From Sipunculus nudus (Eukaryota > Annelida > Sipuncula > Golfingiida > Sipunculidae), in assembly GCA_026874595.1 (NCBI GenBank), contig CM049321.1, forward strand, positions 122,479-186,478: a stretch of DNA of 64,000 nt. Direction: 5' to 3'. Under the pieces are notes generated by a model that saw only the letters and a program-made list of their open reading frames with translations, had not been told where the DNA came from and did no database searches. The translations under genes and the position numbers were made by a program. Below, piece after piece: positions 1 through 11,290 of the stretch (its first letter is position 1; every line of letters begins with the position of its first letter).

Positions 1-628
1 CAATGCTAACCATTAGAAACTCTGGCATTTGAAAGTTTTCCTGCAATACCAACCCCGCCTGAAACTGAAGGTTTCCATTGCACAAATTACACAAAGGCTG
101 CCTTGTTTTCATATCTTGTTGTATGGCATGTGCGATACCCACTTCCAGAACTTTACTAAATTGCTGTGGGTATTTCTCATTCAAGGTTTGTTCATATTCA
201 TATACAGGATCGGACGTTGCATGAACAACTGTGTTTGCAGAACATTTGCTGCACTTTTGCTTTGTAGCAGCAGTGGTGACAAATGCAGAGCCTGTATTTT
301 TGCCGAGGTATTCAAATGCCTGATATATTTCAACAGTGGACTTCCCTTTTGGTGCAAAAGTATCTAGATTTTCAACTAACCAGTCCCACAGAGGTTCCCG
401 CATTTCACATGAAGGAGGCATATGTTTCCTCATGTCTGACAAATTAATCAACCTTGATATTAGAGGATGTTCAGTATACACCTTGTTTTCCACATCTAAA
501 TAAGGGAATATACAATAATAAAAAACTTCTATCAAACAATCCACACTACAAGATGCACCATGAGGGTGCATTCTGCATTTTAATCCATTGATAAAATGCT
601 GACTAAAACGATCAGTTCTTGTATTCAT
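1..628 (-). CDS. USP-like cysteine protease exon, runs off window
   Basis: An uninterrupted minus-strand reading frame of about 209 codons is open from 628 to the window edge, which is long for such A+T-rich DNA. It contains HPHGASCSVDCLIEVFYY, resembling the Cys-box of ubiquitin-specific-protease-fold enzymes (a Cys followed by D and E on a helix). Further on are CSKC and CNLC, like the paired CxxC zinc fingers of that family, then NFQMPEFLMVSI, like the strand after the fingers. The catalytic His would lie beyond position 1. A TAA precedes the ATG at 628. An acceptor-like AG lies at 619-618, so this may be an internal exon of the gene whose other exons lie at higher coordinates. The splice phase from the 1839-1444 exon does not fit cleanly. 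The protease reading is inference from motif spacing. A transposon-encoded protease is an alternative. Confidence 0.5.
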   Translation of the reverse strand, partial: MNTRTDRFSQHFINGLKCRMHPHGASCSVDCLIEVFYYCIFPYLDVENKVYTEHPLISRLINLSDMRKHMPPSCEMREPLWDWLVENLDTFAPKGKSTVEIYQAFEYLGKNTGSAFVTTAATKQKCSKCSANTVVHATSDPVYEYEQTLNEKYPQQFSKVLEVGIAHAIQQDMKTRQPLCNLCNGNLQFQAGLVLQENFQMPEFLMVSI

Positions 629-1003
629 TTAAAATCAATAATAAGTTTAGGCAGAAAACATAAATACTAATGAATTGGTCTTTCAGCATACCTGAGAGCT
701 TTCCCTATCACAAGCTCTTTGGTCTCTATAAATGTCTCAGGTACATTAACTCAACGGCCTTTCCTGGCTGATCAGGGTTCGCACAAGCATATTTCCCATT
801 TCTTTGCAGGTAATTTCAATGAGAGTAAAAGCGGTAGCATAATACTGAAATTTTGATGAAATTTGAAGAAATTTCAGTGGAAATGTGATAATAATTTTAG
901 CATTTTGAACAGTAATTCCAGCTATGTTCTACTAGAGAATAAGTTCTGGCAACTTTAATTTAGCAAAATGTGGGACATTTGCACAGACAGACAGATGGAT
1001 GGA

Positions 1004-1063
1004 CAGATGATTGGCAAAGAGTGATCAATATAACTCAGATGAGTTTCAGTCATCTGAGCCAAA
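1004..1063 (+). repeat. Dispersed-repeat 3' end with perfect hairpin
   Basis: A CAGACAGACAGATGGATGG-like run leads into a 9-bp perfect stem with a 7-nt loop at 1034-1058, followed by 'ccaaaaat'. It matches the ends seen at 2711-2757 and 9180-9266. Confidence 0.6.
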
Positions 1064-1443
1064 AATATTGTATGGTTTCCAAATTTTAATTGGCTTCTGT
1101 TACATTTTTCCTCAGCATGGTTTTAGAAATGAATTTTTAGGTTGTGGGAACCCTGCTTACACATAGTAACAGAAGCTACACTAGACAACAGTTTGCAATT
1201 TTAAAGCTTCATCAACATGACATAAATGTGCCCTGACATGGCTGCGGTAGTTTCCAACAACCTGGCCACAGTAAGTTGCTACATTGATTGTACAAGACAA
1301 TATGCACCCACGTTAAATGTTCACTGATAGTGCAGTGACAAAACGGGTTAGATTTTCAGAGGGAGCAATGTCCCATTTATTCCCAAGCAGCGAATCCAGG
1401 AACTCTAGGTTCTTGTTCTTGTAACTGTATTTTACTGCCTTAC

Positions 1444-1839
1444 CATTTTGGGGTCCCAGACCAAGTACCTTGCAGTCAACCTCAGGTACCATGATCCCTA
1501 TGGTGAAGACACTGCTGACTTGTTGACGCCGCTTCAGTGCCGCTTTGACCTCAGCCAGAATTACATTTGCCAGTTGGAATTTTCTGTGCTCCTTTCGGTA
1601 CAGAATATCGCCATGTTTGACAGCGATTTTCTCCGTCCTTCCATAGCAATTTCCTCTAATTCCATTTGTTCAAGAGAGGTGAGGGGTACTGGATTGTCAG
1701 GGTCTGCCTCCAAACGGGATATTGGAATCGTTAGTGTTGCCTCTCTATCCAACTCACCACAGAGAACAGGCCAGCATACAGCTTTCCAAGATTTGATATT
1801 TAGGTCGACAAAAGCTACTGACATGGTGCAGCTGACAAC
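1444..1839 (-). pseudogene. Exon 4 of minus-strand gene, frameshifted
   Basis: The exon is bounded by an acceptor (pyrimidine-rich tract ending acag before 1839) and a donor GTAAGG after 1444. It enters in phase 0, matching the exit of the exon at 3539-3421. The first frame reads through LDREATLTIPISRLEADPD and an acidic helix, MELEEIAMEG. Near 1640 the coding signal moves to another frame, reading EKIAVKHGDILYRKEHRKF then LANVILAEVKAALKRRQQ. That second frame also stays open past the donor to a TAA at 1315-1313. A one-base indel is the simplest explanation. The product is not recognised; it is charged and largely helical. Whether the shift is genuine decay or a sequence error cannot be told from one copy. 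Confidence 0.55.
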
Positions 1840-3420
1840 CTGTAAAAAATTACACAACTTTTAAGTTGCTTCTTTAATCCCCTTTTAAATAAGGTTTCTC
1901 ATATGACCAGTACCAACAGGCAATGAAACAAACATGTTAACATGATATTAAATGACAATTTTCATGTTCAATCACATATATCCATTACCATTAGTTTAAA
2001 TGGCCCTGCAAACAGTGACAGGCTACAAATGTCAAAATCTGCATTATCATAATAGTATTTAGTGTGCAACCACAGCATTTAGAGTGCAACTTGATTATTT
2101 GGAAATAACCAAATGTGTGCCCTCTCCACACCACTACCAAGAGTCCCTTGTTCCCCATCCCCAAACTCAAGTTGGGTCCTTATTATGAATACACACTATG
2201 TCTGTGTATGGTCACTTTTAAATCACAATTGTTTCAATGAAACATAAAATTTATATATATATATATGTATATTTATTAATTTATATACTTATATAAAAGG
2301 TTAAGTAAGTTTATATATAGCTCTATGTAACATGTTCAGCAATAACTTTGTATATGGTCCCAATCTGAACTCCTAGCATCTTGTCAATTGTGTGCAATTT
2401 TGCAGAACACCAACATAATCCTAAAAAAAAAATTACACACATGAAATAATTACAATTGTGATAAACATTTAATAAATAATTGCATACTTTAAACAAATCA
2501 GTACCTTATCAATGTGATAAATATTATGGATTTTAAGGAATTCATTCAAAATTTATCTTTGCTAAACTTATAATTAATATCAATATAAATAGGTTAGAAG
2601 TTTTTTTAAAATTTTTTTTAAAATTGTTGGTTTCAGATGAGCTGTGTAGTAGGACATCACAAAGTTATGATTTAGCTACTTGTCCAACTAAAATTTTAAG
2701 ACCAATATACCGGTGATGGACAAAGGGTGATCGCTTTAGCTCAGATGACTTAGAGTCAGGACTGCATGAAACAAAGATGAGAAACTGACAGTACTGGTCA
2801 AATTTGGCAATCTAAAAAAAACAATTAAAAATAAAAAAAAAAAAATGACAAAGACGTAAATCGCAACACCAGTCTTACTCATTTTATAGAACTGTCAATG
2901 ATCAATTAGCATCCCAAATCCAGGACAATACACATCCCAAACCTGAGAAACTGGTTCCACTGATCAGATGTGGCAGTCTCAAAAATAAAAGTAAAATGGA
3001 AAAATATAGAAGGCACCAGCTGTCTTGTTTGACCAATAAAACTATAAAAAAGTATTCATTTTGAATGTCATGGCCAATCATCCTCTAGTTACTTAGATAT
3101 TGGAATGTAAGAGAAATTTCTCATGGGCTGGATGGGAGGAATCCTACACAAAATGTTTGTCCTGCAACATTGTATCCTATTAAGAGTCTGGTTTGAGGGT
3201 GCTCTTAATCAATTTTAAGGTCCATAGCTCGCAGAATATAGGCCACAGTGATGTAATTTCAGATCTATAAGGAGATTCCCTTAAGACCTCCCTGGAATTT
3301 GAGTTACCATTTGTTCCCTGCTTATGGACAGCTATATCGCTACAAATCAAATGGCCTACAGTCAGCTGAACTAAATTTATAATCAAGTGCATTCATCATA
3401 AATATTTCTAAGATACTCAC
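1840..3420. other. Intron of minus-strand gene
   Basis: A+T-rich spacer with a short TA run at about 2251-2268 and a dispersed-repeat end at 2711-2757. A piece at about 3200-3330 resembles the ~335-bp repeat unit ('catagctcgcagaatatagg'). No exon was found. Confidence 0.55.
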
Positions 3421-3539
3421 AGCAATCAGGGATTCTGTTTGGGCAGATTTGTCCTCCTTCTGAACTGTACTGAACTGATTTTTCCTTCCTCCACATTTGA
3501 TGGAAGATCTCCTCTTCTTTGTTGGTGGTGACAGACTTT
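3421..3539 (-). CDS. Exon 3 of minus-strand gene (basic linker)
   Basis: The 119-nt exon has acceptor TTGCAG and a strong donor GTGAGT. It enters in phase 1, and its first two bases (AA) complete a Glu codon with the last G of the preceding exon. It leaves in phase 0, as the next exon needs. It encodes about 40 residues: ESLSPPTKKRRSSIKCGGRK followed by a polar stretch with EDKSAQTESLIA. The KKRR cluster could be a nuclear localisation signal, which is inference. The product is unrecognised. Support comes from splice sites and phase agreement, not similarity. Confidence 0.55.
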
Positions 3540-3899
3540 CTGCAACAATAGATTTCTTAATTAATTTATAGATTAAAGGAGACACCATGGAACCCAATTT
3601 TAATTATGTTTTAATTTTAATTATTATTCAGCACTGATATATTTATTAAATAGATATTCTTGCCACCACTTGTGCGATACTATCCCCAGACAATTAATCC
3701 TCTCGACCTCCCTCCCCCTGCATCCTTCAAGAATAGGGTGCCATCATTAAATTCATATTTACTGACAGTTTGCATCCACCATGGTTTGTTCATGTGTAAC
3801 CTTCAAAACCAGGTTCAAGATCACTTGTCATGAAAGAAAGAATAATATATGTGAGCAGGTTTGGCGTGTAAAGTCAACTTGTGAAACAATATTTTTCAT

Positions 3900-4641
3900 T
3901 AAATATGGGTATATTTAAGGTAAAGGCCAGTCTCATAGGAAAGGTCATGATCCCAATTTAAATAAACCTGATGACATGAGCCACTTTTATGTATATGCAT
4001 AATATGAAAGAAATCCGTCCATTAGTTTTAGACTTAATTATAATGGTAACAGTACTGCAAATGGCAACGATGGGGTATTAAAAGGCCCGAAAACAAGAAA
4101 AAGACTACAGGTGCCGGGCCCCACCTGTCTTCCACAGAAGACAAAGCTATCCAAGATGTTCGGTCAATTTGATTTTTGGACCAATCCATGCATCCTTTAT
4201 TCATATATTTTTGAATGCATGCGATTCTCAGGAAAATACAGAAATGTTCAAGGTCAAGGCAAGTCTCGTAGTAAAGATCATGTTCCCAATTTAAATATAC
4301 TTAATTCCACAATCATAGTATGGATATGCATGATATGGAAGAAATCTGTCCACTGGTATTTGCGTTATAATGCTCACAGTACTGTCAGCTGGCAATGATG
4401 GGGTATTAAAAGGCGCAAAAACAAGAAAAAGACTAATAGTGGCACCGTCTGTCTTCTGCAGAAGACAAAGCTATCCAAGATATTCGATCAATTTAATTTT
4501 CAGAAAAACAATACAACCCTTATTCAGATATTGAAGATTTTGTATAATTCTCTCCAAATTATTGAAATATGGAAATATTGAAGGTTAAGACCACTCCCAT
4601 AAGAGAGGTCATGACCCCAATTTAATTATACATCATCCCAT

Positions 4642-4701
<60 letters not shown>

Positions 4702-4985
4702 TAATATGAGTTATAATGCTGACAGTACTGTCAAGTAGCAATGATAGGGATATTAAAAGTCCCTAGATCAAGAAAAGGTTAACAGGTAACCCCACAAGTT
4801 TCTGGTACATGACAACATCATCCAAGGATGACTTGATTTTTTTCATCAATCGAGTATTTCTTGAGATAATTAAGAATTTGTATGATTTTCAGTAAAGATG
4901 GATATATTAAAGGTCAAGGTTGCTCTCTTAGTAAAGATCATGATTCCATTTTGAATAGGCTGCGTCCTCTCACCCGTATCTAGTC
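3900..4985. repeat. ~330-bp tandem repeat, about 3 to 4 units, in an intron
   Basis: A block containing 'aagatcatgttcccaattt' or close variants recurs near 3943, 4276, 4604 and 4935, giving spacings of about 333, 328 and 331 bp. A second marker, 'gatggggtattaaaaggc', recurs near 4070, 4398 and 4742. Units are clearly diverged. A TA microsatellite (about 4647-4698) has expanded inside one unit. The array lies between two exons of the minus-strand gene. Confidence 0.75.
4647..4698. repeat. (TA)n microsatellite
   Basis: About 50 bp of uninterrupted TA dinucleotides, embedded in the ~330-bp tandem array. Confidence 0.97.
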
Positions 4986-5172
4986 TCATGTCAGATCTGG
5001 TAAAGATTGATGAAATCTTTCTCGAGTTATCTTGTCCAAAAGAAATCTCTGAGGCGGCTGGGAGACCATGCCTAAACTACAGTATCCCCCAACTTTGTCT
5101 GTATTACAAAAACCGAAACAAACATAAATGCCATGCAATTAATAAAATTGAACAAAGAAAACTGAATCTCAC

Positions 5173-5394
5173 CTGGTAATATCAGCTCTGTTACAGGGAC
5201 AATGACAAAGTTATCATCACCCTTCTGTATAACAATCGACCTGTTGAAGGGGTCAACCTGCATTACAGGTACAGTTTCAAGTTACCCTCTAACATGGACT
5301 GTGCCTTCATTTGTCAAGGATTTCAAGCACTGTAGCTGAGCTGCTGATGGACATATGTCTACTCTTCGAATGTCCTGGGGCAAAACACCTCTTC
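5173..5394 (-). pseudogene. Exon 2 of minus-strand gene, with in-frame stop
   Basis: The 222-nt exon has an acceptor (…ttcacag before 5394) and a strong donor GTGAGA after 5173. It enters and leaves in phase 1. It reads RGVLPQDIRRVDICPSAAQ, then a segment ending TNEGTVHVRG, then TAA at 5284-5282, then continues open through VMQVDPFNRSIVIQKGDD and FVIVPVTELILPG. The stop is the only interruption in 73 codons, so it looks like a point nonsense change in a once-conserved exon. Translation restarting at the downstream Met (5263) is possible. The family is not recognised; the predicted alternating beta strands suggest a compact domain. Confidence 0.55.
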
Positions 5395-5588
5395 CTGTGA
5401 ACATGATAAAAAAAATTAGGTGAAACAAAAATTAATATTATCAAGTAATTAGCCTATATATGAAAGGATCATTAAAAGTTCTGTATAAAGTTTAACAAGG
5501 CCTACAGGCCTTATAAGAACCTGTGAAATTAACTCACTTTTCTGATTTAAAAACAACTAAAATACAGGTAGTTGACAAGCAACTACGT

Positions 5589-5880
5589 GTATCCGCCAAA
5601 ATCAGAGTAGGACAGGTGAAGTGAGGCATGGATTGAGCGGCAAGGGGAAATAGAGTGAGGTGTTGCATATTAGTCTGGAAGTCTGCAGCCGAAATGTGCA
5701 TGTAGGTTGCGCCACCTACCACAAAATCCAAAAAGCTGTCCAAGTTGTATACATATTGAAAAATTTTAGACAAAAAAGTCAAACCACTACATGTATATGA
5801 GTGATTTAATCCCAGAGCAGACAAACAGGAGGACACTGTGCAAAAATGGTGGCAGGTGGCCACTCTGTTTTGGCGGATAC
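5589..5880. mobile_element. MITE-like element with ~19-bp terminal inverted repeats
   Basis: The left end GTATCCGCCAAAATCAGAGT (5589-5608) is matched by the reverse complement of 5862-5880 with one base missing. The 292-bp interior has no convincing coding frame. If the outer TA of each end is a target duplication, the element proper begins TCCGCCAAAA. A TA duplication would suit Tc1/mariner-like or PIF/Harbinger-relative elements, but no transposase is present to decide. It lies in the first intron of the minus-strand gene. Confidence 0.75.
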
Positions 5881-6800
5881 AATAATGTCTAGCTTTTCTT
5901 TGTAATTTTAAAATTTACGTTACCCTTTTAACAAATGTGTACCTGAGGATTATAAAAAAAATTAAATATAGCATTATGATTGGATAAAACATGAACCTTT
6001 AATTTCTTTTGAATGGTTTAGTGCAGAAGTTGTTGAATACAGAAGTTGTCACCAACTTCTCGTCTTTGAGCAATTGATTTTTTACATCTTTGCCTTTCAC
6101 AAATGGTCAAATGAAACAAATTTGAACTGCCGTCTGGATTGATATTCACAGGTGACCAAGCCAAAGATTGTGGTTTTCTTATTTAAAGCAACAATTTCCA
6201 CCCAGATAGCCCAGTACCCATTATATTCTCATTTAATCCTAGCTAAGAAACTTAATAAAGAAATCTGTTAAGATTGGTAACGTAAGGCCTTACATATTTA
6301 AGAAATAGTTTCTAGAAAAAAAAAAAATCTAAAGTCAGGGGAAAGGGGGGGGGGGGCACATTAAATAAATATAATTCAAAAGATTGAAACTTTTTTTTTA
6401 AATATAATTTTTTAATGATGAAATGAATATATATGAATTATACGTGCCATTCTTCAGTGTCCAGTGCAATTAAGTATTCTAATTATCTGCAGGGATTTCC
6501 TTTTTGCCATGTTGTATACAATTAAATACACAGACAATCTTTAAAGCAGTGTAAAAGGTCATCTGGGTCACCCAGTCAAACATCTAGAAAAAACTACCTT
6601 TTTTTATTTAAAATATCACAGAGACCACCTTGATCACAGAAATCATGTGTTGTTAATCATTAAACAAGTGACCCATGGGTAATGACGCTCAGCCGACAGA
6701 CATGTTGATAATATGTCCTTGCACAGACAACTAATTAAGATAGGTGGCATCATTGTTCATGCAATGACATGCATATTAGCTTAAGTTCATCAAGACCCAA
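5881..6800. other. A+T-rich intronic sequence, no features seen
   Basis: No convincing exon on either strand. It contains a poly-A and poly-G stretch at about 6318-6356, several simple A/T runs, and near 6650-6690 the remains of a dispersed repeat leading into the tandem array that follows. Confidence 0.6.
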
Positions 6801-6839
6801 CCCATAAAAACAAATTTGATGACAATCCAACCAGCCTTT

Positions 6840-9200
6840 CATGAGGAATCAGGCAATTTGTCTGTATTTTGCATTATTTCTTGGATGCTCAAACATACCC
6901 CAAAAATCTGAGAATATAGGTCACTGTGACCCAATTTCAGGTTTCTGGGGAGAACTTTTGAGGAACTCTCAGGATGTCAAGTTAGAAGATTCTGGACCCC
7001 ATGGTTATGATTTGTGCCCTAACTTGGTATCAAATTTTCAATTATTCTGAGGGGTGCTTATAAGCCATAGCTCAGAAAATATGGGTTACAGAGACCCTAA
7101 TTCACGTTTCCAAGGAGACTTCACAGGTCTACCTGGATGTCTGAAGTTTGACCAATGCTTACATTTTGAGCCCTGTTAAGGGACGATCGCATATTTGAAG
7201 GTCTCATAAAGAGGCCTAGCCTGTGTTATAATTTAAAAAAAGGTGCCACCAGTCCACAAGAACTGATGAAACACTCCATGATGAATATGCATGCAAAGAA
7301 TCAGGGTGATTAATGCAATAGTTGTTCAGATACTGGAGCTTTTGTATCAAATTTTTAGTTATTCTGGGAGGTACTTCTAAGACCCATAGATCAGAGAATA
7401 TGGGTAACAAAGACCTAATATCAGGTTTCCATGGAGTTTTTATTATGGACCTCCCAGGATGTCAAGAAAGAAGATTCAAGCTCAAATAGTTATGATTTGT
7501 GCCCTGTTAACAGACGACCACATCTTTGAAGGTCTCAAAAATAAAGATAAAAATGCGTAAAAATTCAAAGAAGTTCGGGTTGCACCACCAGTTTGCAGGA
7601 ACTGAGGAAACACTCCATGATGCATATGCATGGAAAGAATAATGCCAATCAATGCACCAGTTGTTCAGATACTAGAGCTTTTGTATCAATTTTTTAGTTA
7701 TTCTGGGGAGTTTTTCTGACCCCCATAGCTCAGACAATATGGGTGACAGAGACCTAATTTGAGGTTTCCAAGGAGACTTTTCATGGACCTCTCTTAATGT
7801 AAAGTGAGAAGATTCCAGGTCCAGGTGTTACGATTTGTGCCCTGTTAACAGATGACAGCATCTTTTGAGGTCTCAAAAATAGAGAAAATAAATCGAAAAA
7901 AAATAGAAAAAGTACAGGTGGTGTCACCAGTCTGCAGAAACTGATGAAACACTCCATGATCAATATCCATGCAAAGAATCATGGTGATTAATGTATTAGT
8001 TGATCAGATAATTGAGCTGTTGTATCAAATTTTTCATTATTCTGGGGGGGGGGGACTTTGCAGCCCCATAGCTTGAAGAATATGGGCAACAGAGACTTAA
8101 TTCCAGGTTTCCAAGAAGTCTTTTCATGGACCTCTCTGGATGTAAAGTGAGAAGATTCCAGGACCAGCGGTTACGATTTGTACCCTGTAAACAGATAACA
8201 GCATCTTTTGAGGTCTCAAAAATAGTGGAAAAAATCGTTAAAAAATACAGGTGGCGCCACCAGTCTGCAGAAACTGATGAAACACTCCATGATCAATATG
8301 CATGCAAAGAATTATGGTGATCAATTCATTAATTGTTCAGATATTTGAGCTGTTGTATCAAATTTTCCATTATTCTGTGTGGTACTTCAGAGCCCGATAG
8401 CTTGAATAATATGGGTAACAGAGACCTAATTCCAGGTTTCCAAAAAGACTTTTCATGGACCTCCCTGCATGTCAAGACAGAAGATTCTAAGTCCAGTCAT
8501 TAAGATTTGTGCCCTATTAAGAGATGATGGCATCTTTGAGGTCTCAAAAATAAAGAGAAAAAAAATTAAAAATACAGGTGGCACCACCAGTCTGCAGAAA
8601 CTGATGAAACACCCCATGATCAATATCCATGCAGAGAATCATGGTGGTCATGCATTAATTGTTCAGACATTTGAGCTTTTGTTTCAAATTTTTCATTATT
8701 CTGGGGGTACCTCAGAGCCCCATAGCTTGAAGAATATGGGTAACAGAGACCTAATTCCAGGTTTCCAAGAAGTCTTTTCATGGACCTCCCTGCATGTCAA
8801 GACAGAAGATTCTAAGTCCAGTCATTAAGATTTGTGTCCTGTTAACAGATGACGGCGTCTTTTGAGTTCTAAAAAATAGAGAAAAAAATCGTAAAAATCT
8901 AAAGAAAATACAGGTGGCGCCACCAGTCTGCAGAATCTGATGAAACACTCAATATGCATGCAAAGAATCATATGGTAATCAATGCATAAGTTGTTCAGAT
9001 ATTTAAGCTTTTGTATCAAATTTTTCATTATTCTGGTGGGGGGGGGGGGGTACTTCGGAGCCCCATAGCTTGAAGAATATGGGTAACAGAGACCTAATTC
9101 CAGGTTTCCTAGGAGATTTTTCATGGACCTCTCTGGATGTAAAGTTAGAAGATTCCAGGTCCAGTGATTACCTATTGTGCCTTGTTAATGGACAGACGGC
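6840..9200 (+). repeat. ~335-bp tandem array, about 7 diverged units
   Basis: The phrase 'gaaacactccatgat' and variants recur near 7265, 7602, 7940, 8276, 8606 and 8939, a period of about 335 bp. Each unit also carries 'ttgtgccctgttaacag', 'cataggtttcc'-like tracts and a 'tgcatgcaaagaatcatgg' block. The array ends in a GACGGACGGACGA-type run and a hairpin (9180-9266). The same family recurs inside the large inverted repeat at 16540-18930. Short reading frames inside it have no coding character. Confidence 0.85.
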
Positions 9201-9266
9201 CGGACGGACGACAGACAAAGAATGATCGCTATAGATCAGATGACTAACAGTCAGCTGAGCTAAAAA
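9180..9266 (+). repeat. Hairpin-ended 3' terminus of a dispersed repeat
   Basis: A run of GGACGGACGA-like units is followed by 'tgatcgctatagatcagat', a near-palindrome around 'tgactaacagtca', then 'ctgagctaaaaat'. Related ends occur at about 1004-1063 (a perfect 9-bp stem CTCAGATGA/TCATCTGAG at 1034-1042 and 1050-1058) and at 2711-2757. An end in reverse orientation begins near 15541. The recurrence of hairpin plus CTAAA suggests a family of non-autonomous elements with a fixed 3' end. Helitron/Helentron-like origin is inference. Confidence 0.6.
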
Positions 9267-9479
9267 TCTGTGTTGTCAATCATAAAAAAACACCCCACAA
9301 ATATAAATAATATGTCAAATAAAGTATAAAATATAACCCTCAGAAATTTAAAGAAATTTATCAAATGAATAAATAATTTACCCCTCAGAAAAAATGCCAA
9401 TTTAAAACTAGCTATTTTATAAACAGATATATCAGATATAAATATATTTTGATGATCATCACTGAATTGTTTGCATTAA

Positions 9480-10500
9480 GGTTCGCACACCTATCACTTA
9501 ATTTTTTGGGGACCTTTCATCTCTAAACGCGGTTGGGGGATAACGCGGTAGCGGTATCATGCACGCGGTATTGTTCCCTCTATAAATAAAACACAGCTGC
9601 TCAATGCTATTTTTAGCATTGCCATTTAATTGCATAAGGAGCATAGTCATAGCTTCAGCGAGATTGGTCGAAAGAGACCCCGCCCATCAGCCCTTGTAAG
9701 ACAGCCAATCAGAGAGTCGTAGTATACTACACGAATACGCGTTTGGTTTCATTTCATTCATGCTATTTCTTGGCGGGAAAAAGTCCGTGTGCAACAGCTT
9801 CGGCGCTCACTAATGCGATGTTATAAGCGCACGGGCGGCGATCATAAATCCATACTGCCGAAAGCAATGTCTTACTTTCAGTATCTGTATAATCACGACT
9901 GGCCCGCGCATGATCGTTGCAATTTCACGTTAAATGATTTAAACGAGTCGGATTTTTTTTTGCGCCTTCGCCCAAAGTATATGCTCTTTAGCGAGAGGTT
10001 TATCTAAGTGATGTAAAGAATACCACAATGGATCGTGGGCTCGCAGTAGGACCGTCTGAAAACCCGAAATACAGGAGAGATTTTTTAAAATGTTACAAAC
10101 CCCGCTGATATAATACTTTATTCTCTGTCATTCGAATGTTTCAAAACTAGGCGTACATCATTACTTGAAGAAAAGTTTTGAAGCGTGAAAGTGAGTGGCA
10201 AAATATTTGAACTATTTCACTTCGAAAATCTCCGACAAATCTCCATGTCTCCGTAGTTCCACAGGTTTTTTAGATAGTCCGGAGGCAGAAGAGGGGAATG
10301 TTTGAGTAACCATGGCAAATTTTGTGCTTGAAAAGATGACAGACCCAGCCGTGTTGGTCGCTTTTCGCACGATGCCGCAGAGGGGACGGCGAGCTCATAT
10401 TTTAGCGGATTAATATTGCGACTTACGGAAGCATTTTGTAACGACGGGAATAAAATAACGAAAGATACGTTATTATATTTACTTGCCAAAAAATTAAGTT
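9480..10500. other. CpG-richer segment with uncertain short reading frames
   Basis: CpG is noticeably more frequent here than around it. There is a CCAAT box ('agccaatcagag', about 9712) and TTGGCGGGAAAAA at 9770-9782, which fits the E2F consensus. Short frames at 9789-10007 (+, 72 aa) and 10489-10217 (-, 90 aa, including PPDYLKNLWNYGDMEICRRF) look somewhat protein-like but match nothing I recognise and have no matching splice context. It may be a regulatory island, an old exon or a transposon remnant. Confidence 0.3.
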
Positions 10501-10739
10501 CAGCGGGTTTCAGAAAGGAAAATTAAACAAGTCTGACCTAAATTACAATTGTTAAATAGGTAGGCTTTACAATGAGTGAATAAGCGTACAGGGAAAACGG
10601 AATACATTACGTGGACGAATTTTTCCCTATATATTCTCAGGGACAAATATATTGATTCCATACATGAATAAAAATTATAAAAAATATAAATAACATTATA
10701 TCAATATTAATTTTTCATGTCAGTCTTAACCTTAATGGC

Positions 10740-10850
10740 GTCACCGATTTGAGAATGGGCCTGCAGTTCCGGACCTAACGTCACAGCCTGTGCCTGCACG
10801 AGATACCGACCAGCTCTATGCCACTAAGCCAGGGGCGAGTCGCTTATTGC
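10740..10850 (-). mobile_element. Degenerate tRNA-derived SINE head
   Basis: On the minus strand TGGCTTAGTGGCATAGAGC (10831-10813) is a good internal box A. About 40 nt further on is GGTCCGGAACTG (10775-10764), a weak box B. This is the layout of a pol III SINE head rather than a functional tRNA: the stems do not pair. Confidence 0.4.
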
Positions 10851-11278
10851 TCATTAATCAAGCTCACTCACCACTGGTCACCAGTGGTATGTCAGCTTAC
10901 CTGCTTACTGTGGGTAAGATGCATTGTACTCAAATGGGGTAGGTCTACATACATATCGCTGGTCATATACTTTAAATTTCTGCACATCTGACTCGACTGC
11001 TGACATGAAAATGGCCTGGGGGGGGGAGCGGTGATCGTCGTGAAAAGGGAAAGGGAAAGCACAGGAGTAAAGAAGGATCCGAAATTAACACAATATATAG
11101 GCCTATAGCTGCAGTTAAACACCAGCGATTATATATAAAAAAAAAATCATTATAGCCGTTCCTGCGTCACTCTTGCCCATTCAATTAACACGGACAAAAA
11201 AAAACCTCCGTCGAAAGTACCCAATGAACTTTTGGAGCTTGCGTGCCTGCCTGGGAGCTGTTGCCACGTGTCTGTTGA

Positions 11279-11290
11279 TTTTGGCGGGAA
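11279..11290 (+). promoter_or_regulatory. E2F-like site TTTTGGCGGGAA
   Basis: An exact match to the E2F/DP consensus, 9 bp downstream of a perfect CACGTG E-box (11265-11270). It lies about 0.9 kb upstream of the candidate minus-strand start exon. Motif match only; no evidence of use. Confidence 0.3.

Noticed and set aside
29-367. 112-codon plus-strand frame
   Set aside because: It is the antisense shadow of the longer open minus-strand USP-like exon.
7216-9124. Several short frames on both strands
   Set aside because: They fall inside the ~335-bp tandem array, are not conserved between units, and switch strand freely.
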